DNA of 64,000 bases. Origin: Limanda limanda (taxonomy: Eukaryota > Chordata > Actinopteri > Pleuronectiformes > Pleuronectidae). Positions 49,801-62,491 of the stretch are shown piece by piece; positions within the stretch are counted from its first letter, which is position 1; every line of letters begins with the position of its first letter. The notes below the pieces were generated by a model. That model was not told the DNA's origin. It searched no databases and was given only the letters and a program-made list of their open reading frames with translations. The stretch is taken from positions 62,001 through 126,000 of the forward strand of contig NW_026870491.1 of assembly GCF_963576545.1 (NCBI RefSeq). The letters run 5' to 3'. The position numbers and the translations under genes were made by a program.

Positions 49801-51615
49801 ATCCCCGAGCTTGTACGACCTTCGGAAGAGGTCGACCGACGAAATTCCCCCAAATCTGAGGAGATATTCTTGAATAACTTTTTTTGTGAAGGTCGGAGAG
49901 ACTTGCAAGTAGGCTCTACCCCCACTAAATGGGGTTGCGCGCATCGATCGGTACCATCCTTGAGCTTCTCCGACTTTCGGAAGGGTTAGGGTTAGGGTTA
50001 GGGATGAAAGCACATAGGAGAAAGAGATATTCTTGAATAACTTTTTTTGTGAAGGTCGGAGAGACTTGGAAAGTGGTTGCATCTGGACTAATTTGGGTCC
50101 TGCGGATCGATTGGTACCATCCCCGAGCTTGTACGACCTTCGGAAGAGGTCGACCGACGAAATTCCCCCAAATCTGAGGAGATATTCTTGAATAACTTTT
50201 TTTGTGAAGGTCGGAGAGACTTGCAAGTAGGCTCTACCCCCACTAAATGGGGTTGCGCGCATCGATCGGTACCATCTTTGAGCTTCTCCGACTTTCGGAA
50301 GGGTTAGGGTTAGGGTTAGGGATGAAAGCACATAGGAGAAAGAGATATTCTTGAATAACTTTTTTTGTGAAGGTCGGAGAGACTTGGAAAGTGGTTGCAT
50401 CTGGACTAATTTGGGTCCTGCGGATCGATTGGTACCATCCCCGAGCTTGTACGACCTTCGGAAGAGGTCGACCGACGAAATTCCCCCAAATCTGAGGAGA
50501 TATTCTTGAATAACTTTTTTTGTGAAGGTCGGAGAGACTTGCAAGTAGGCTCTACCCCCACTAAATGGGGTAGCGCGCATCGATCGGTACCATCCTTGAG
50601 CTTCTCCGACTTTCGGAAGGGTTAGGGTTAGGGTTAGGGATGAAAGCACATAGGAGAAAGAGATATTCTTGAATAACTTTTTTTGTGAAGGTCGGAGAGA
50701 CTTGAAAAGTGGTTGCATCTGGACTAATTTGGGTCCTGCGGATCGATTGGTACCATCCCCGAGCTTGTACGACCTTCGGAAGAGGTCGACCGACGAAATT
50801 CCCCCAAATCTGAGGAGATATTCTTGAATAACTTTTTTTGTGAAGGTCGGAGAGACTTGCAAGTAGGCTCTACCCCCACTAAATGGGGTTGCGCGCATCG
50901 ATCGGTACCATCCTTGAGCTTCTCCGACTTTCGGAAGGGTTAGGGTTAGGGTTAGGGATGAAAGCACATAGGAGAAAGAGATATTCTTGAATAACTTTTT
51001 TTGTGAAGGTCGGAGAGACTTGGAAAGTGGTTGCATCTGGACTAATTTGGGTCCTGCGGATCGATTGGTACCATCCCCGAGCTTGTACGACCTTCGGAAG
51101 AGGTCGACCGACGAAATTCCCCCAAATCTGAGGAGATATTCTTGAATAACTTTTTTTTTGAAGGTCGGAGAGACTTGCAAGTAGGCTCTACCCCCACTAA
51201 ATGGGGTTGCGCGCATCGATCGGTACCATCCTTGAGCTTCTCCGACTTTCGGAAGGGTTAGGGTTAGGGTTAGGGATGAAAGCACATAGGAGAAAGAGAT
51301 ATTCTTGAATAACTTTTTTTGTGAAGGTCGGAGAGACTTGGAAAGTGGTTGCATCTGGACTAATTTGGGTCCTGCGGATCGATTGGTACCATCCCCGAGC
51401 TTGTACGACCTTCGGAAGAGGTCGACCGACGAAATTCCCCCAAATCTGAGGAGATATTCTTGAATAACTTTTTTTTTGAAGGTCGGAGAGACTTGCAAGT
51501 AGGCTCTACCCCCACTAAATGGGGTTGCGCGCATCGATCGGTACCATCCTTGAGCTTCTCCGACTTTCGGAAGGGTTAGGGTTAGGGTTAGGGATGAAAG
51601 CACATAGGAGAAAGA
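46838..51615 (+). repeat. Two n = 7 phrases (2,389-bp, 15-monomer higher-order repeat)
   Basis: Sixteen A and fourteen B. Both phrases run A(TAGCG), three TTGCG A, A(TAGCG), GAAAAG B, TTGCG A, two T9 A, with B between each. The first has an extra GAAAAG/CTGCAG B with CGCCCTTCGG near 47,110 and CATCTTTGAG near 47,251; the second has CATCTTTGAG near 50,276. Confidence 0.88.
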
Positions 51616-54600
51616 GATATTCTTGAATAACTTTTTTTGTGAAGGTCGGAGAGACTTGCAAGTAGGCTCTACCCCCACTAAATGGGGTAGCGCGCATCGA
51701 TCGGTACCATCCTTGAGCTTCTCCGACTTTCGGAAGGGTTAGGGTTAGGGTTAGGGATGAAAGCACATAGGAGAAAGAGATATTCTTGAATAACTTTTTT
51801 TGTGAAGGTCGGAGAGACTTGCAAGTAGGCTCTACCCCCACTAAATGGGGTAGCGCGCATCGATCGGTACCATCCTTGAGCTTCTCCGACTTTCGGAAGG
51901 GTTAGGGTTAGGGTTAGGGATGAAAGCACATAGGAGAAAGAGATATTCTTGAATAACTTTTTTTGTGAAGGTCGGAGAGACTTGAAAAGTGGTTGCATCT
52001 GGACTAATTTGGGTCCTGCAGATCGATTGGTACCATCCCCGAGCTTGTACGCCCTTCGGAAGAGGTCGACCGACGAAATTCCCCCAAATCTGAGGAGATA
52101 TTCTTGAATAACTTTTTTTGTGAAGGTCGGAGAGACTTGCAAGTAGGCTCTACCCCCACTAAATGGGGTTGCGCGCATCGATCGGTACCATCTTTGAGCT
52201 TCTCCGACTTTCGGAAGGGTTAGGGTTAGGGTTAGGGATGAAAGCACATAGGAGAAAGAGATATTCTTGAATAACTTTTTTTGTGAAGGTCGGAGAGACT
52301 TGGAAAGTGGTTGCATCTGGACTAATTTGGGTCCTGCAGATCGATTGGTACCATCCCCGAGCTTGTACGACCTTCGGAAGAGGTCGACCGACGAAATTCC
52401 CCCAAATCTGAGGAGATATTCTTGAATAACTTTTTTTGTGAAGGTCGGAGAGACTTGCAAGTAGGCTCTACCCCCACTAAATGGGGTTGCGCGCATCGAT
52501 CGGTACCATCCTTGAGCTTCTCCGACTTTCGGAAGGGTTAGGGTTAGGGTTAGGGATGAAAGCACATAGGAGAAAGAGATATTCTTGAATAACTTTTTTT
52601 GTGAAGGTCGGAGAGACTTGGAAAGTGGTTGCATCTGGACTAATTTGGGTCCTGCGGATCGATTGGTACCATCCCCGAGCTTGTACGACCTTCGGAAGAG
52701 GTCGACCGACGAAATTCCCCCAAATCTGAGGAGATATTCTTGAATAACTTTTTTTGTGAAGGTCGGAGAGACTTGCAAGTAGGCTCTACCCCCACTAAAT
52801 GGGGTTGCGCGCATCGATCGGTACCATCCTTGAGCTTCTCCGACTTTCGGAAGGGTTAGGGTTAGGGTTAGGGATGAAAGCACATAGGAGAAAGAGATAT
52901 TCTTGAATAACTTTTTTTGTGAAGGTCGGAGAGACTTGGAAAGTGGTTGCATCTGGACTAATTTGGGTCCTGCGGATCGATTGGTACCATCCCCGAGCTT
53001 GTACGACCTTCGGAAGAGGTCGACCGACGAAATTCCCCCAAATCTGAGGAGATATTCTTGAATAACTTTTTTTGTGAAGGTCGGAGAGACTTGCAAGTAG
53101 GCTCTACCCCCACTAAATGGGGTAGCGCGCATCGATCGGTACCATCCTTGAGCTTCTCCGACTTTCGGAAGGGTTAGGGTTAGGGTTAGGGATGAAAGCA
53201 CATAGGAGAAAGAGATATTCTTGAATAACTTTTTTTGTGAAGGTCGGAGAGACTTGAAAAGTGGTTGCATCTGGACTAATTTGGGTCCTGCGGATCGATT
53301 GGTACCATCCCCGAGCTTGTACGACCTTCGGAAGAGGTCGACCGACGAAATTCCCCCAAATCTGAGGAGATATTCTTGAATAACTTTTTTTGTGAAGGTC
53401 GGAGAGACTTGCAAGTAGGCTCTACCCCCACTAAATGGGGTTGCGCGCATCGATCGGTACCATCCTTGAGCTTCTCCGACTTTCGGAAGGGTTAGGGTTA
53501 GGGTTAGGGATGAAAGCACATAGGAGAAAGAGATATTCTTGAATAACTTTTTTTGTGAAGGTCGGAGAGACTTGGAAAGTGGTTGCATCTGGACTAATTT
53601 GGGTCCTGCGGATCGATTGGTACCATCCCCGAGCTTGTACGACCTTCGGAAGAGGTCGACCGACGAAATTCCCCCAAATCTGAGGAGATATTCTTGAATA
53701 ACTTTTTTTGTGAAGGTCGGAGAGACTTGCAAGTAGGCTCTACCCCCACTAAATGGGGTTGCGCGCATCGATCGGTACCATCCTTGAGCTTCTCCGACTT
53801 TCGGAAGGGTTAGGGTTAGGGTTAGGGATGAAAGCACATAGGAGAAAGAGATATTCTTGAATAACTTTTTTTGTGAAGGTCGGAGAGACTTGGAAAGTGG
53901 TTGCATCTGGACTAATTTGGGTCCTGCGGATCGATTGGTACCATCCCCGAGCTTGTACGACCTTCGGAAGAGGTCGACCGACGAAATTCCCCCAAATCTG
54001 AGGAGATATTCTTGAATAACTTTTTTTGTGAAGGTCGGAGAGACTTGCAAGTAGGCTCTACCCCCACTAAATGGGGTAGCGCGCATCGATCGGTACCATC
54101 CTTGAGCTTCTCCGACTTTCGGAAGGGTTAGGGTTAGGGTTAGGGATGAAAGCACATAGGAGAAAGAGATATTCTTGAATAACTTTTTTTGTGAAGGTCG
54201 GAGAGACTTGAAAAGTGGTTGCATCTGGACTAATTTGGGTCCTGCGGATCGATTGGTACCATCCCCGAGCTTGTACGACCTTCGGAAGAGGTCGACCGAC
54301 GAAATTCCCCCAAATCTGAGGAGATATTCTTGAATAACTTTTTTTGTGAAGGTCGGAGAGACTTGCAAGTAGGCTCTACCCCCACTAAATGGGGTTGCGC
54401 GCATCGATCGGTACCATCCTTGAGCTTCTCCGACTTTCGGAAGGGTTAGGGTTAGGGTTAGGGATGAAAGCACATAGGAGAAAGAGATATTCTTGAATAA
54501 CTTTTTTTGTGAAGGTCGGAGAGACTTGGAAAGTGGTTGCATCTGGACTAATTTGGGTCCTGCGGATCGATTGGTACCATCCCCGAGCTTGTACGACCTT

Positions 54601-55121
54601 CGGAAGAGGTCGACCGACGAAATTCCCCCAAATCTGAGGAGATATTCTTGAATAACTTTTTTTTTGAAGGTCGGAGAGACTTGCAAGTAGGCTCTACCCC
54701 CACTAAATGGGGTTGCGCGCATCGATCGGTACCATCCTTGAGCTTCTCCGACTTTCGGAAGGGTTAGGGTTAGGGTTAGGGATGAAAGCACATAGGAGAA
54801 AGAGATATTCTTGAATAACTTTTTTTGTGAAGGTCGGAGAGACTTGGAAAGTGGTTGCATCTGGACTAATTTGGGTCCTGCGGATCGATTGGTACCATCC
54901 CCGAGCTTGTACGACCTTCGGAAGAGGTCGACCGACGAAATTCCCCCAAATCTGAGGAGATATTCTTGAATAACTTTTTTTTTGAAGGTCGGAGAGACTT
55001 GCAAGTAGGCTCTACCCCCACTAAATGGGGTTGCGCGCATCGATCGGTACCATCCTTGAGCTTCTCCGACTTTCGGAAGGGTTAGGGTTAGGGTTAGGGA
55101 TGAAAGCACATAGGAGAAAGA
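51616..55121 (+). repeat. Single A plus n = 10 phrase (3,343 bp)
   Basis: Twelve A and ten B; this is the longest run of AB dimers in the window. The left part repeats 46,838 onward with a shift of 4,941 bp, including CGCCCTTCGG near 52,051 and CATCTTTGAG near 52,192. The order TAGCG A, GAAAAG B, TTGCG A, TTGCG A occurs twice in a row (anchors 53,113 and 54,067, 954 bp apart). This explains three extra dimers over the 2,389-bp phrase. Confidence 0.87.
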
Positions 55122-55184
55122 GATATTCTTGAATAACTTTTTTTGTGAAGGTCGGAGAGACTTGCAAGTAGGCTCTACCCCCAC
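51678..55184 (-). other. Longest stop-free frame (1,168 codons), judged non-coding
   Basis: The minus strand is open through ten AB dimers, giving a 106-residue repeat that includes MRATPFSGG and ISFSYVLSSLTLTLTLP. The TLTLTL part is the translated telomere repeat. The frame exists because 318 is divisible by three, and it opens and closes at AA doublets, where the 163-bp unit shifts the frame. The predicted start is GTG in the hairpin. I see no promoter, splice pattern or domain, the composition equals that of the rest of the array, and recurrent variants such as GATCAGTACC create stops in the same frame elsewhere. A real repeat protein is possible but unlikely. Confidence 0.8.
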
Positions 55185-57510
55185 TAAATGGGGTAGCGCG
55201 CATCGATCGGTACCATCCTTGAGCTTCTCCGACTTTCGGAAGGGTTAGGGTTAGGGTTAGGGATGAAAGCACATAGGAGAAAGAGATATTCTTGAATAAC
55301 TTTTTTTGTGAAGGTCGGAGAGACTTGGAAAGTGGTTGCATCTGGACTAATTTGGGTCCTGCGGATCGATTGGTACCATCCCCGAGCTTGTACGACCTTC
55401 GGAAGAGGTCGACCGACGAAATTCCCCCAAATCTGAGGAGATATTCTTGAATAACTTTTTTTGTGAAGGTCGGAGAGACTTGCAAGTAGGCTCTACCCCC
55501 ACTAAATGGGGTTGCGCGCATCGATCGGTACCATCCTTGAGCTTCTCCGACTTTCGGAAGGGTTAGGGTTAGGGTTAGGGATGAAAGCACATAGGAGAAA
55601 GAGATATTCTTGAATAACTTTTTTTGTGAAGGTCGGAGAGACTTGGAAAGTGGTTGCATCTGGACTAATTTGGGTCCTGCGGATCGATTGGTACCATCCC
55701 CGAGCTTGTACGACCTTCGGAAGAGGTCGACCGACGAAATTCCCCCAAATCTGAGGAGATATTCTTGAATAACTTTTTTTGTGAAGGTCGGAGAGACTTG
55801 CAAGTAGGCTCTACCCCCACTAAATGGGGTTGCGCGCATCGATCGGTACCATCCTTGAGCTTCTCCGACTTTCGGAAGGGTTAGGGTTAGGGTTAGGGAT
55901 GAAAGCACATAGGAGAAAGAGATATTCTTGAATAACTTTTTTTGTGAAGGTCGGAGAGACTTGGAAAGTGGTTGCATCTGGACTAATTTGGGTCCTGCGG
56001 ATCGATTGGTACCATCCCCGAGCTTGTACGACCTTCGGAAGAGGTCGACCGACGAAATTCCCCCAAATCTGAGGAGATATTCTTGAATAACTTTTTTTGT
56101 GAAGGTCGGAGAGACTTGCAAGTAGGCTCTACCCCCACTAAATGGGGTTGCGCGCATCGATCGGTACCATCCTTGAGCTTCTCCGACTTTCGGAAGGGTT
56201 AGGGTTAGGGTTAGGGATGAAAGCACATAGGAGAAAGAGATATTCTTGAATAACTTTTTTTGTGAAGGTCGGAGAGACTTGGAAAGTGGTTGCATCTGGA
56301 CTAATTTGGGTCCTGCGGATCGATTGGTACCATCCCCGAGCTTGTACGACCTTCGGAAGAGGTCGACCGACGAAATTCCCCCAAATCTGAGGAGATATTC
56401 TTGAATAACTTTTTTTGTGAAGGTCGGAGAGACTTGCAAGTAGGCTCTACCCCCACTAAATGGGGTAGCGCGCATCGATCGGTACCATCCTTGAGCTTCT
56501 CCGACTTTCGGAAGGGTTAGGGTTAGGGTTAGGGATGAAAGCACATAGGAGAAAGACATATTCTTGAATAACTTTTTTTGTGAAGGTCGGAGAGACTTGA
56601 AAAGTGGTTGCATCTGGACTAATTTGGGTCCTGCGGATCGATTGGTACCATCCGCGAGCTTGTACGACCTTCGGAAGAGGTCGACCGACGAAATTCCCCC
56701 AAATCTGAGGAGATATTCTTGAATAACTTTTTTTGTGAAGGTCGGAGAGACTTGCAAGTAGGCTCTACCCCCACTAAATGGGGTTGCGCGCATCGATCGG
56801 TACCATCCTTGAGCTTCTCCGACTTTCGGAAGGGTTAGGGTTAGGGTTAGGGATGAAAGCACATAGGAGAAAGAGATATTCTTGAATAACTTTTTTTGTG
56901 AAGGTCGGAGAGACTTGGAAAGTGGTTGCATCTGGACTAATTTGGGTCCTGCGGATCGATTGGTACCATCCCCGAGCTTGTACGACCTTCGGAAGAGGTC
57001 GACCGACGAAATTCCCCCAAATCTGAGGAGATATTCTTGAATAACTTTTTTTTTGAAGGTCGGAGAGACTTGCAAGTAGGCTCTACCCCCACTAAATGGG
57101 GTTGCGCGCATCGATCGGTACCATCCTTGAGCTTCTCCGACTTTCGGAAGGGTTAGGGTTAGGGTTAGGGATGAAAGCACATAGGAGAAAGAGATATTCT
57201 TGAATAACTTTTTTTGTGAAGGTCGGAGAGACTTGGAAAGTGGTTGCATCTGGACTAATTTGGGTCCTGCGGATCGATTGGTACCATCCCCGAGCTTGTA
57301 CGACCTTCGGAAGAGGTCGACCGACGAAATTCCCCCAAATCTGAGGAGATATTCTTGAATAACTTTTTTTTTGAAGGTCGGAGAGACTTGCAAGTAGGCT
57401 CTACCCCCACTAAATGGGGTTGCGCGCATCGATCGGTACCATCCTTGAGCTTCTCCGACTTTCGGAAGGGTTAGGGTTAGGGTTAGGGATGAAAGCACAT
57501 AGGAGAAAGA
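55122..57510 (+). repeat. n = 7 phrase (2,389 bp), third copy
   Basis: Eight A and seven B in the same order as the 49,227-51,615 phrase. Private changes sit in adjacent monomers: GACATATTC near 56,557 and CATCCGCGAG near 56,653. Confidence 0.87.
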
Positions 57511-60500
57511 GATATTCTTGAATAACTTTTTTTGTGAAGGTCGGAGAGACTTGCAAGTAGGCTCTACCCCCACTAAATGGGGTAGCGCGCATCGATCGGT
57601 ACCATCCTTGAGCTTCTCCGACTTTCGGAAGGGTTAGGGTTAGGGTTAGGGATGAAAGCACATAGGAGAAAGAGATATTCTTGAATAACTTTTTTTGTGA
57701 AGGTCGGAGAGACTTGGAAAGTGGTTGCATCTGGACTAATTTGGGTCCTGCGGATCGATTGGTACCATCCCCGAGCTTGTACGACCTTCGGAAGAGGTCG
57801 ACCGACGAAATTCCCCCAAATCTGAGGAGATATTCTTGAATAACTTTTTTTGTGAAGGTCGGAGAGACTTGCAAGTAGGCTCTACCCCCACTAAATGGGG
57901 TTGCGCGCATCGATCGGTACCATCCTTGAGCTTCTCCGACTTTCGGAAGGGTTAGGGTTAGGGTTAGGGATGAAAGCACATAGGAGAAAGAGATATTCTT
58001 GAATAACTTTTTTTGTGAAGGTCGGAGAGACTTGGAAAGTGGTTGCATCTGGACTAATTTGGGTCCTGCGGATCGATTGGTACCATCCCCGAGCTTGTAC
58101 GACCTTCGGAAGAGGTCGACCGACGAAATTCCCCCAAATCTGAGGAGATATTCTTGAATAACTTTTTTTTTGAAGGTCGGAGAGACTTGCAAGTAGGCTC
58201 TACCCCCACTAAATGGGGTTGCGCGCATCGATCGGTACCATCCTTGAGCTTCTCCGACTTTCGGAAGGGTTAGGGTTAGGGTTAGGGATGAAAGCACATA
58301 GGAGAAAGAGATATTCTTGAATAACTTTTTTTGTGAAGGTCGGAAAGACTTGCAAGTAGGCTCTACCCCCACTAAATGGGGTAGCGCGCATCGATCGGTA
58401 CCATCCTTGAGCTTCTCCGACTTTCGGAAGGGTTAGGGTTAGGGTTAGGGATGAAAGCACATAGGAGAAAGAGATATTCTTGAATAACTTTTTTTGTGAA
58501 GGTCGGAGAGACTTGGAAAGTGGTTGCATCTGGACTAATTTGGGTCCTGCGGATCGATTGGTACCATCCCCGAGCTTGTACGACCTTCGGAAGAGGTCGA
58601 CCGACGAAATTCCCCCAAATCTGAGGAGATATTCTTGAATAACTTTTTTTGTGAAGGTCGGAGAGACTTGCAAGTAGGCTCTACCCCCACTAAATGGGGT
58701 AGCGCGCATCGATCGGTACCATCCTTGAGCTTCTCCGACTTTCGGAAGGGTTAGGGTTAGGGTTAGGGATGAAAGCACATAGGAGAAAGAGATATTCTTG
58801 AATAACTTTTTTTGTGAAGGTCGGAGAGACTTGCAAGTAGGCTCTACCCCCACTAAATGGGGTAGCGCGCATCGATCGGTACCATCCTTGAGCTTCTCCG
58901 ACTTTCGGAAGGGTTAGGGTTAGGGTTAGGGATGAAAGCTCATAGGAGAAAGAGATATTCTTGAATAACTTTTTTTGTGAAGGTCGGAGAGACTTGGAAA
59001 GTGGTTGCATCTGGACTAATTTGGGTCCTGCAGATCGATTGGTACCATCCCCGAGCTTGTACGACCTTCGGAAGAGGTCGACCGACGAAATTCCCCCAAA
59101 TCTGAGGAGATATTCTTGAATAACTTTTTTTGTGAAGGTCGGAGAGACTTGCAAGTAGGCTCTACCCCCACTAAATGGGGTTGCGCGCATCGATCGGTAC
59201 CATCCTTGAGCTTCTCCGACTTTCGGAAGGGTTAGGGTTAGGGTTAGGGATGAAAGCACATAGGAGAAAGAGATATTCTTGAATAACTTTTTTTGTGAAG
59301 GTCGGAGAGACTTGCAAGTAGGCTCTACCCCCACTAAATGGGGTAGCGCGCATCGATCGGTACCATCCTTGAGCTTCTCCGACTTTCGGAAGGGTTAGGG
59401 TTAGGGTTAGGGATGAAAGCACATAGGAGAAAGAGATATTCTTGAATAACTTTTTTTGTGAAGGTCGGAGAGACTTGCAAGTAGGCTCTACCCCCACTAA
59501 ATGGGGTAGTGCGCATCGATCAGTACCATCCTTGAGCTTCTCCGACTTTCGGAAGGGTTAGGGTTAGGGTTAGGGATGAAAGCACATAGGAGAAAGAGAT
59601 ATTCTTGAATAACTTTTTTTGTGAAGGTCGGAGAGACTTGCAAGTAGGCTCTACCCCCACTAAATGGGGTAGCGCGCATCGATCGGTACCATCCTTGAGC
59701 TTCTCCGACTTTCGGAAGGGTTAGGGTTAGGGTTAGGGATGAAAGCACATAGGAGAAAGAGATATTCTTGAATAACTTTTTTTGTGAAGGTCGGAGAGAC
59801 TTGGAAAGTGGTTGCATCTGGACTAATTTGGGTCCTGCGGATCGATTGGTACCATCCCCGAGCTTGTACGACCTTCGGAAGAGGTCGACCGACGAAATTC
59901 CCCCAAATCTGAGGAGATATTCTTGAATAACTTTTTTTGTGAAGGTCGGAGAGACTTGCAAGTAGGCTCTACCCCCACTAAATGGGGTTGCGCGCATCGA
60001 TCGGTACCATCCTTGAGCTTCTCCGACTTTCGGAAGGGTTAGGGTTAGGGTTAGGGATGAAAGCACATAGGAGAAAGAGATACTCTTGAATAACTTTTTT
60101 TGTGAAGGTCGGAGAGACTTGCAAGTAGGCTCTACCCCCACTAAATGGGGTAGCGCGCATCGATCGGTACCATCCTTGAGCTTCTCCGACTTTCGAAAGG
60201 GTTAGGGTTAGGGTTAGGGATGAAAGCACATAGGAGAAAGAGATATTCTTGAATAACTTTTTTTGTGAAGGTCGGAGAGACTTGGAAAGTGGTTGCATCT
60301 GGACTAATTTGGGTCCTGCGGATCGATTGGTACCATCCCCGAGCTTGTACGACCTTCGGAAGAGGTCGACCGACGAAATTCCCCCAAATCTGAGGAGATA
60401 TTCTTGAATAACTTTTTTTGTGAAGGTCGGAGAGACTTGCAAGTAGGCTCTACCCCCACTAAATGGGGTTGCGCGCATCGATCGGTACCATCCTTGAGCT

Positions 60501-62491
60501 TCTCCGACTTTCGGAAGGGTTAGGGTTAGGGTTAGGGATGAAAGCACATAGGAGAAAGAGATATTCTTGAATAACTTTTTTTGTGAAGGTCGGAGAGACT
60601 TGCAAGTAGGCTCTACCCCCACTAAATGGGGTAGCGCGCATCGATCGGTACCATCTTTGAGCTTCTCCGACTTTCGGAAGGGTTAGGGTTAGGGTTAGGG
60701 ATGAAAGCACATAGGAGAAAGAGATATTCTTGAATAACTTTTTTTGTGAAGGTCGGAGAGACTTGGAAAGTGGTTGCATCTGGACTAATTTGGGTCCTGC
60801 GGATCGATTGGTACCATCCCCGAGCTTGTACGACCTTCGGAAGAGGTCGACCGACGAAATTCCCCCAAATCTGAGGAGATATTCTTGAATAACTTTTTTT
60901 GTGAAGGTCGGAGAGACTTGCAAGTAGGCTCTACCCCCACTAAATGGGGTAGCGCGCATCGATCGGTACCATCCTTGAGCTTTTCCGACTTTCGGAAGGG
61001 TTAGGGTTAGGGTTAGGGATGAAAGCACATAGGAGAAAGAGATATTCTTGAATAACTTTTTTTGTGAAGGTCGGAGAGACTTGCAAGTAGGCTCTACCCC
61101 CACTAAATGGGGTAGCGCGCATCGATCGGTACCATCCTTGAGCTTCTCCGACTTTCGGAAGGGTTAGGGTTAGGGTTAGGGATGAAAGCACATAGGAGAA
61201 AGAGATATTCTTGAATAACTTTTTTTGTGAAGGTCGGAGAGACTTGCAAGTAGGCTCTACCCCCACTAAATGGGGTAGCGCGCATCGATCGGTACCATCC
61301 TTGAGCTTCTCCGACTTTCGGAAGGGTTAGGGTTAGGGTTAGGGATGAAAGCACATAGGAGAAAGAGATATTCTTGAATAACTTTTTTTGTGAAGGTCGG
61401 AGAGACTTGCAAGTAGGCTCTACCCCCACTAAATGGGGTAGTGCGCATCGATCGGTACCATCCTTGAGCTTCTCCGACTTTCGGAAGGGTTAGGGTTAGG
61501 GTTAGGGATGAAAGCACATAGGAGAAAGAGATATTCTTGAATAACTTTTTTTGTGAAGGTCGGAGAGACTTGGAAAGTGGTTGCATCTGGACTAATTTGG
61601 GTCCTGCGGATCGATTGGTACCATCCCCGAGCTTGTACGACCTTCGGAAGAGGTCGACCGACGAAATTCCCCCAAATCTGAGGAGATATTCTTGAATAAC
61701 TTTTTTTGTGAAGGTCGGAGAGACTTGCAAGTAGGCTCTACCCCCACTAAATGGGGTAGCGCACATCGATCGGTACCATCCTTGAGCTTCTCCGACTTTC
61801 GGAAGGGTTAGGGTTAGGGTTAGGGATGAAAGCACATAGGAGAAAGAGATATTCTTGAATAACTTTTTTTGTGAAGGTCGGAGAGACTTGCAAGTAGGCT
61901 CTACCCCCACTAAATGGGGTAGCGCGCATCGATCGGTACCATCCTTGAGCTTCTCCGACTTTCGGAAGGGTTAGGGTTAGGGTTAGGGATGAAAGCACAT
62001 AGGAGAAAGAGATATTCTTGAATAACTTTTTTTGTGAAGGTCGGAGAGACTTGGAAAGTGGTTGCATCTGGACTAATTTGGGTCCTGCAGATCGATTGGT
62101 ACCATCCCCGAGCTTGTACGACCTTCGGAAGAGGTCGACCGACGAAATTCCCCCAAATCTGAGGAGATATTCTTGAATAACTTTTTTTGTGAAGGTCGGA
62201 GAGACTTGCAAGTAGGCTTTACCCCCACTAAATGGGGTAGCGCGCATCGATCGGTACCATCCTTGAGCTTCTCCGACTTTCGGAAGGGTTAGGGTTAGGG
62301 TTAGGGATGAAAGCACATAGGAGAAAGAGATATTCTTGAATAACTTTTTTTGTGAAGGTCAAAGAGACTTGCAAGTAGGCTCTACCCCCACTAAATGGGG
62401 TAGCGCGCATCGATCGGTACCATCTTTGAGCTTCTCCGACTTTCGGAAGGGTTAGGGTTAGGGTTAGGGATGAAAGCACATAGGAGAAAGA
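57511..62491 (+). repeat. A-rich core block, copy 4
   Basis: Twenty-two A and nine B with phrase order 2, 1, 1, 0, 0, 1, 1, 1, 0, 0, 1, 1, 0. The shift from copy 3 is 23,629 bp. It shares TAGTGCGC near 59,508, CATCTTTGAG near 60,655 and CTTTTCCG at 60,983, but it lacks the GGTAGGG of the other three copies, the CTCTCAAG cassette and the CCTTAGGAAG B. It is therefore the most diverged core copy. Private changes include TACTCTTG near 60,083 and GTCAAAGAG near 62,360. Confidence 0.86.
61041..62491 (+). repeat. 1,451-bp duplication, left copy
   Basis: Nine monomers that match 62,492-63,942 in order and in three marker variants. Differences are few: the CTGCAG of the B near 62,088 is CTGCGG in the right copy, and the last A here has GTCAAAGAG and CATCTTTGAG while its partner does not. 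Confidence 0.85.
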
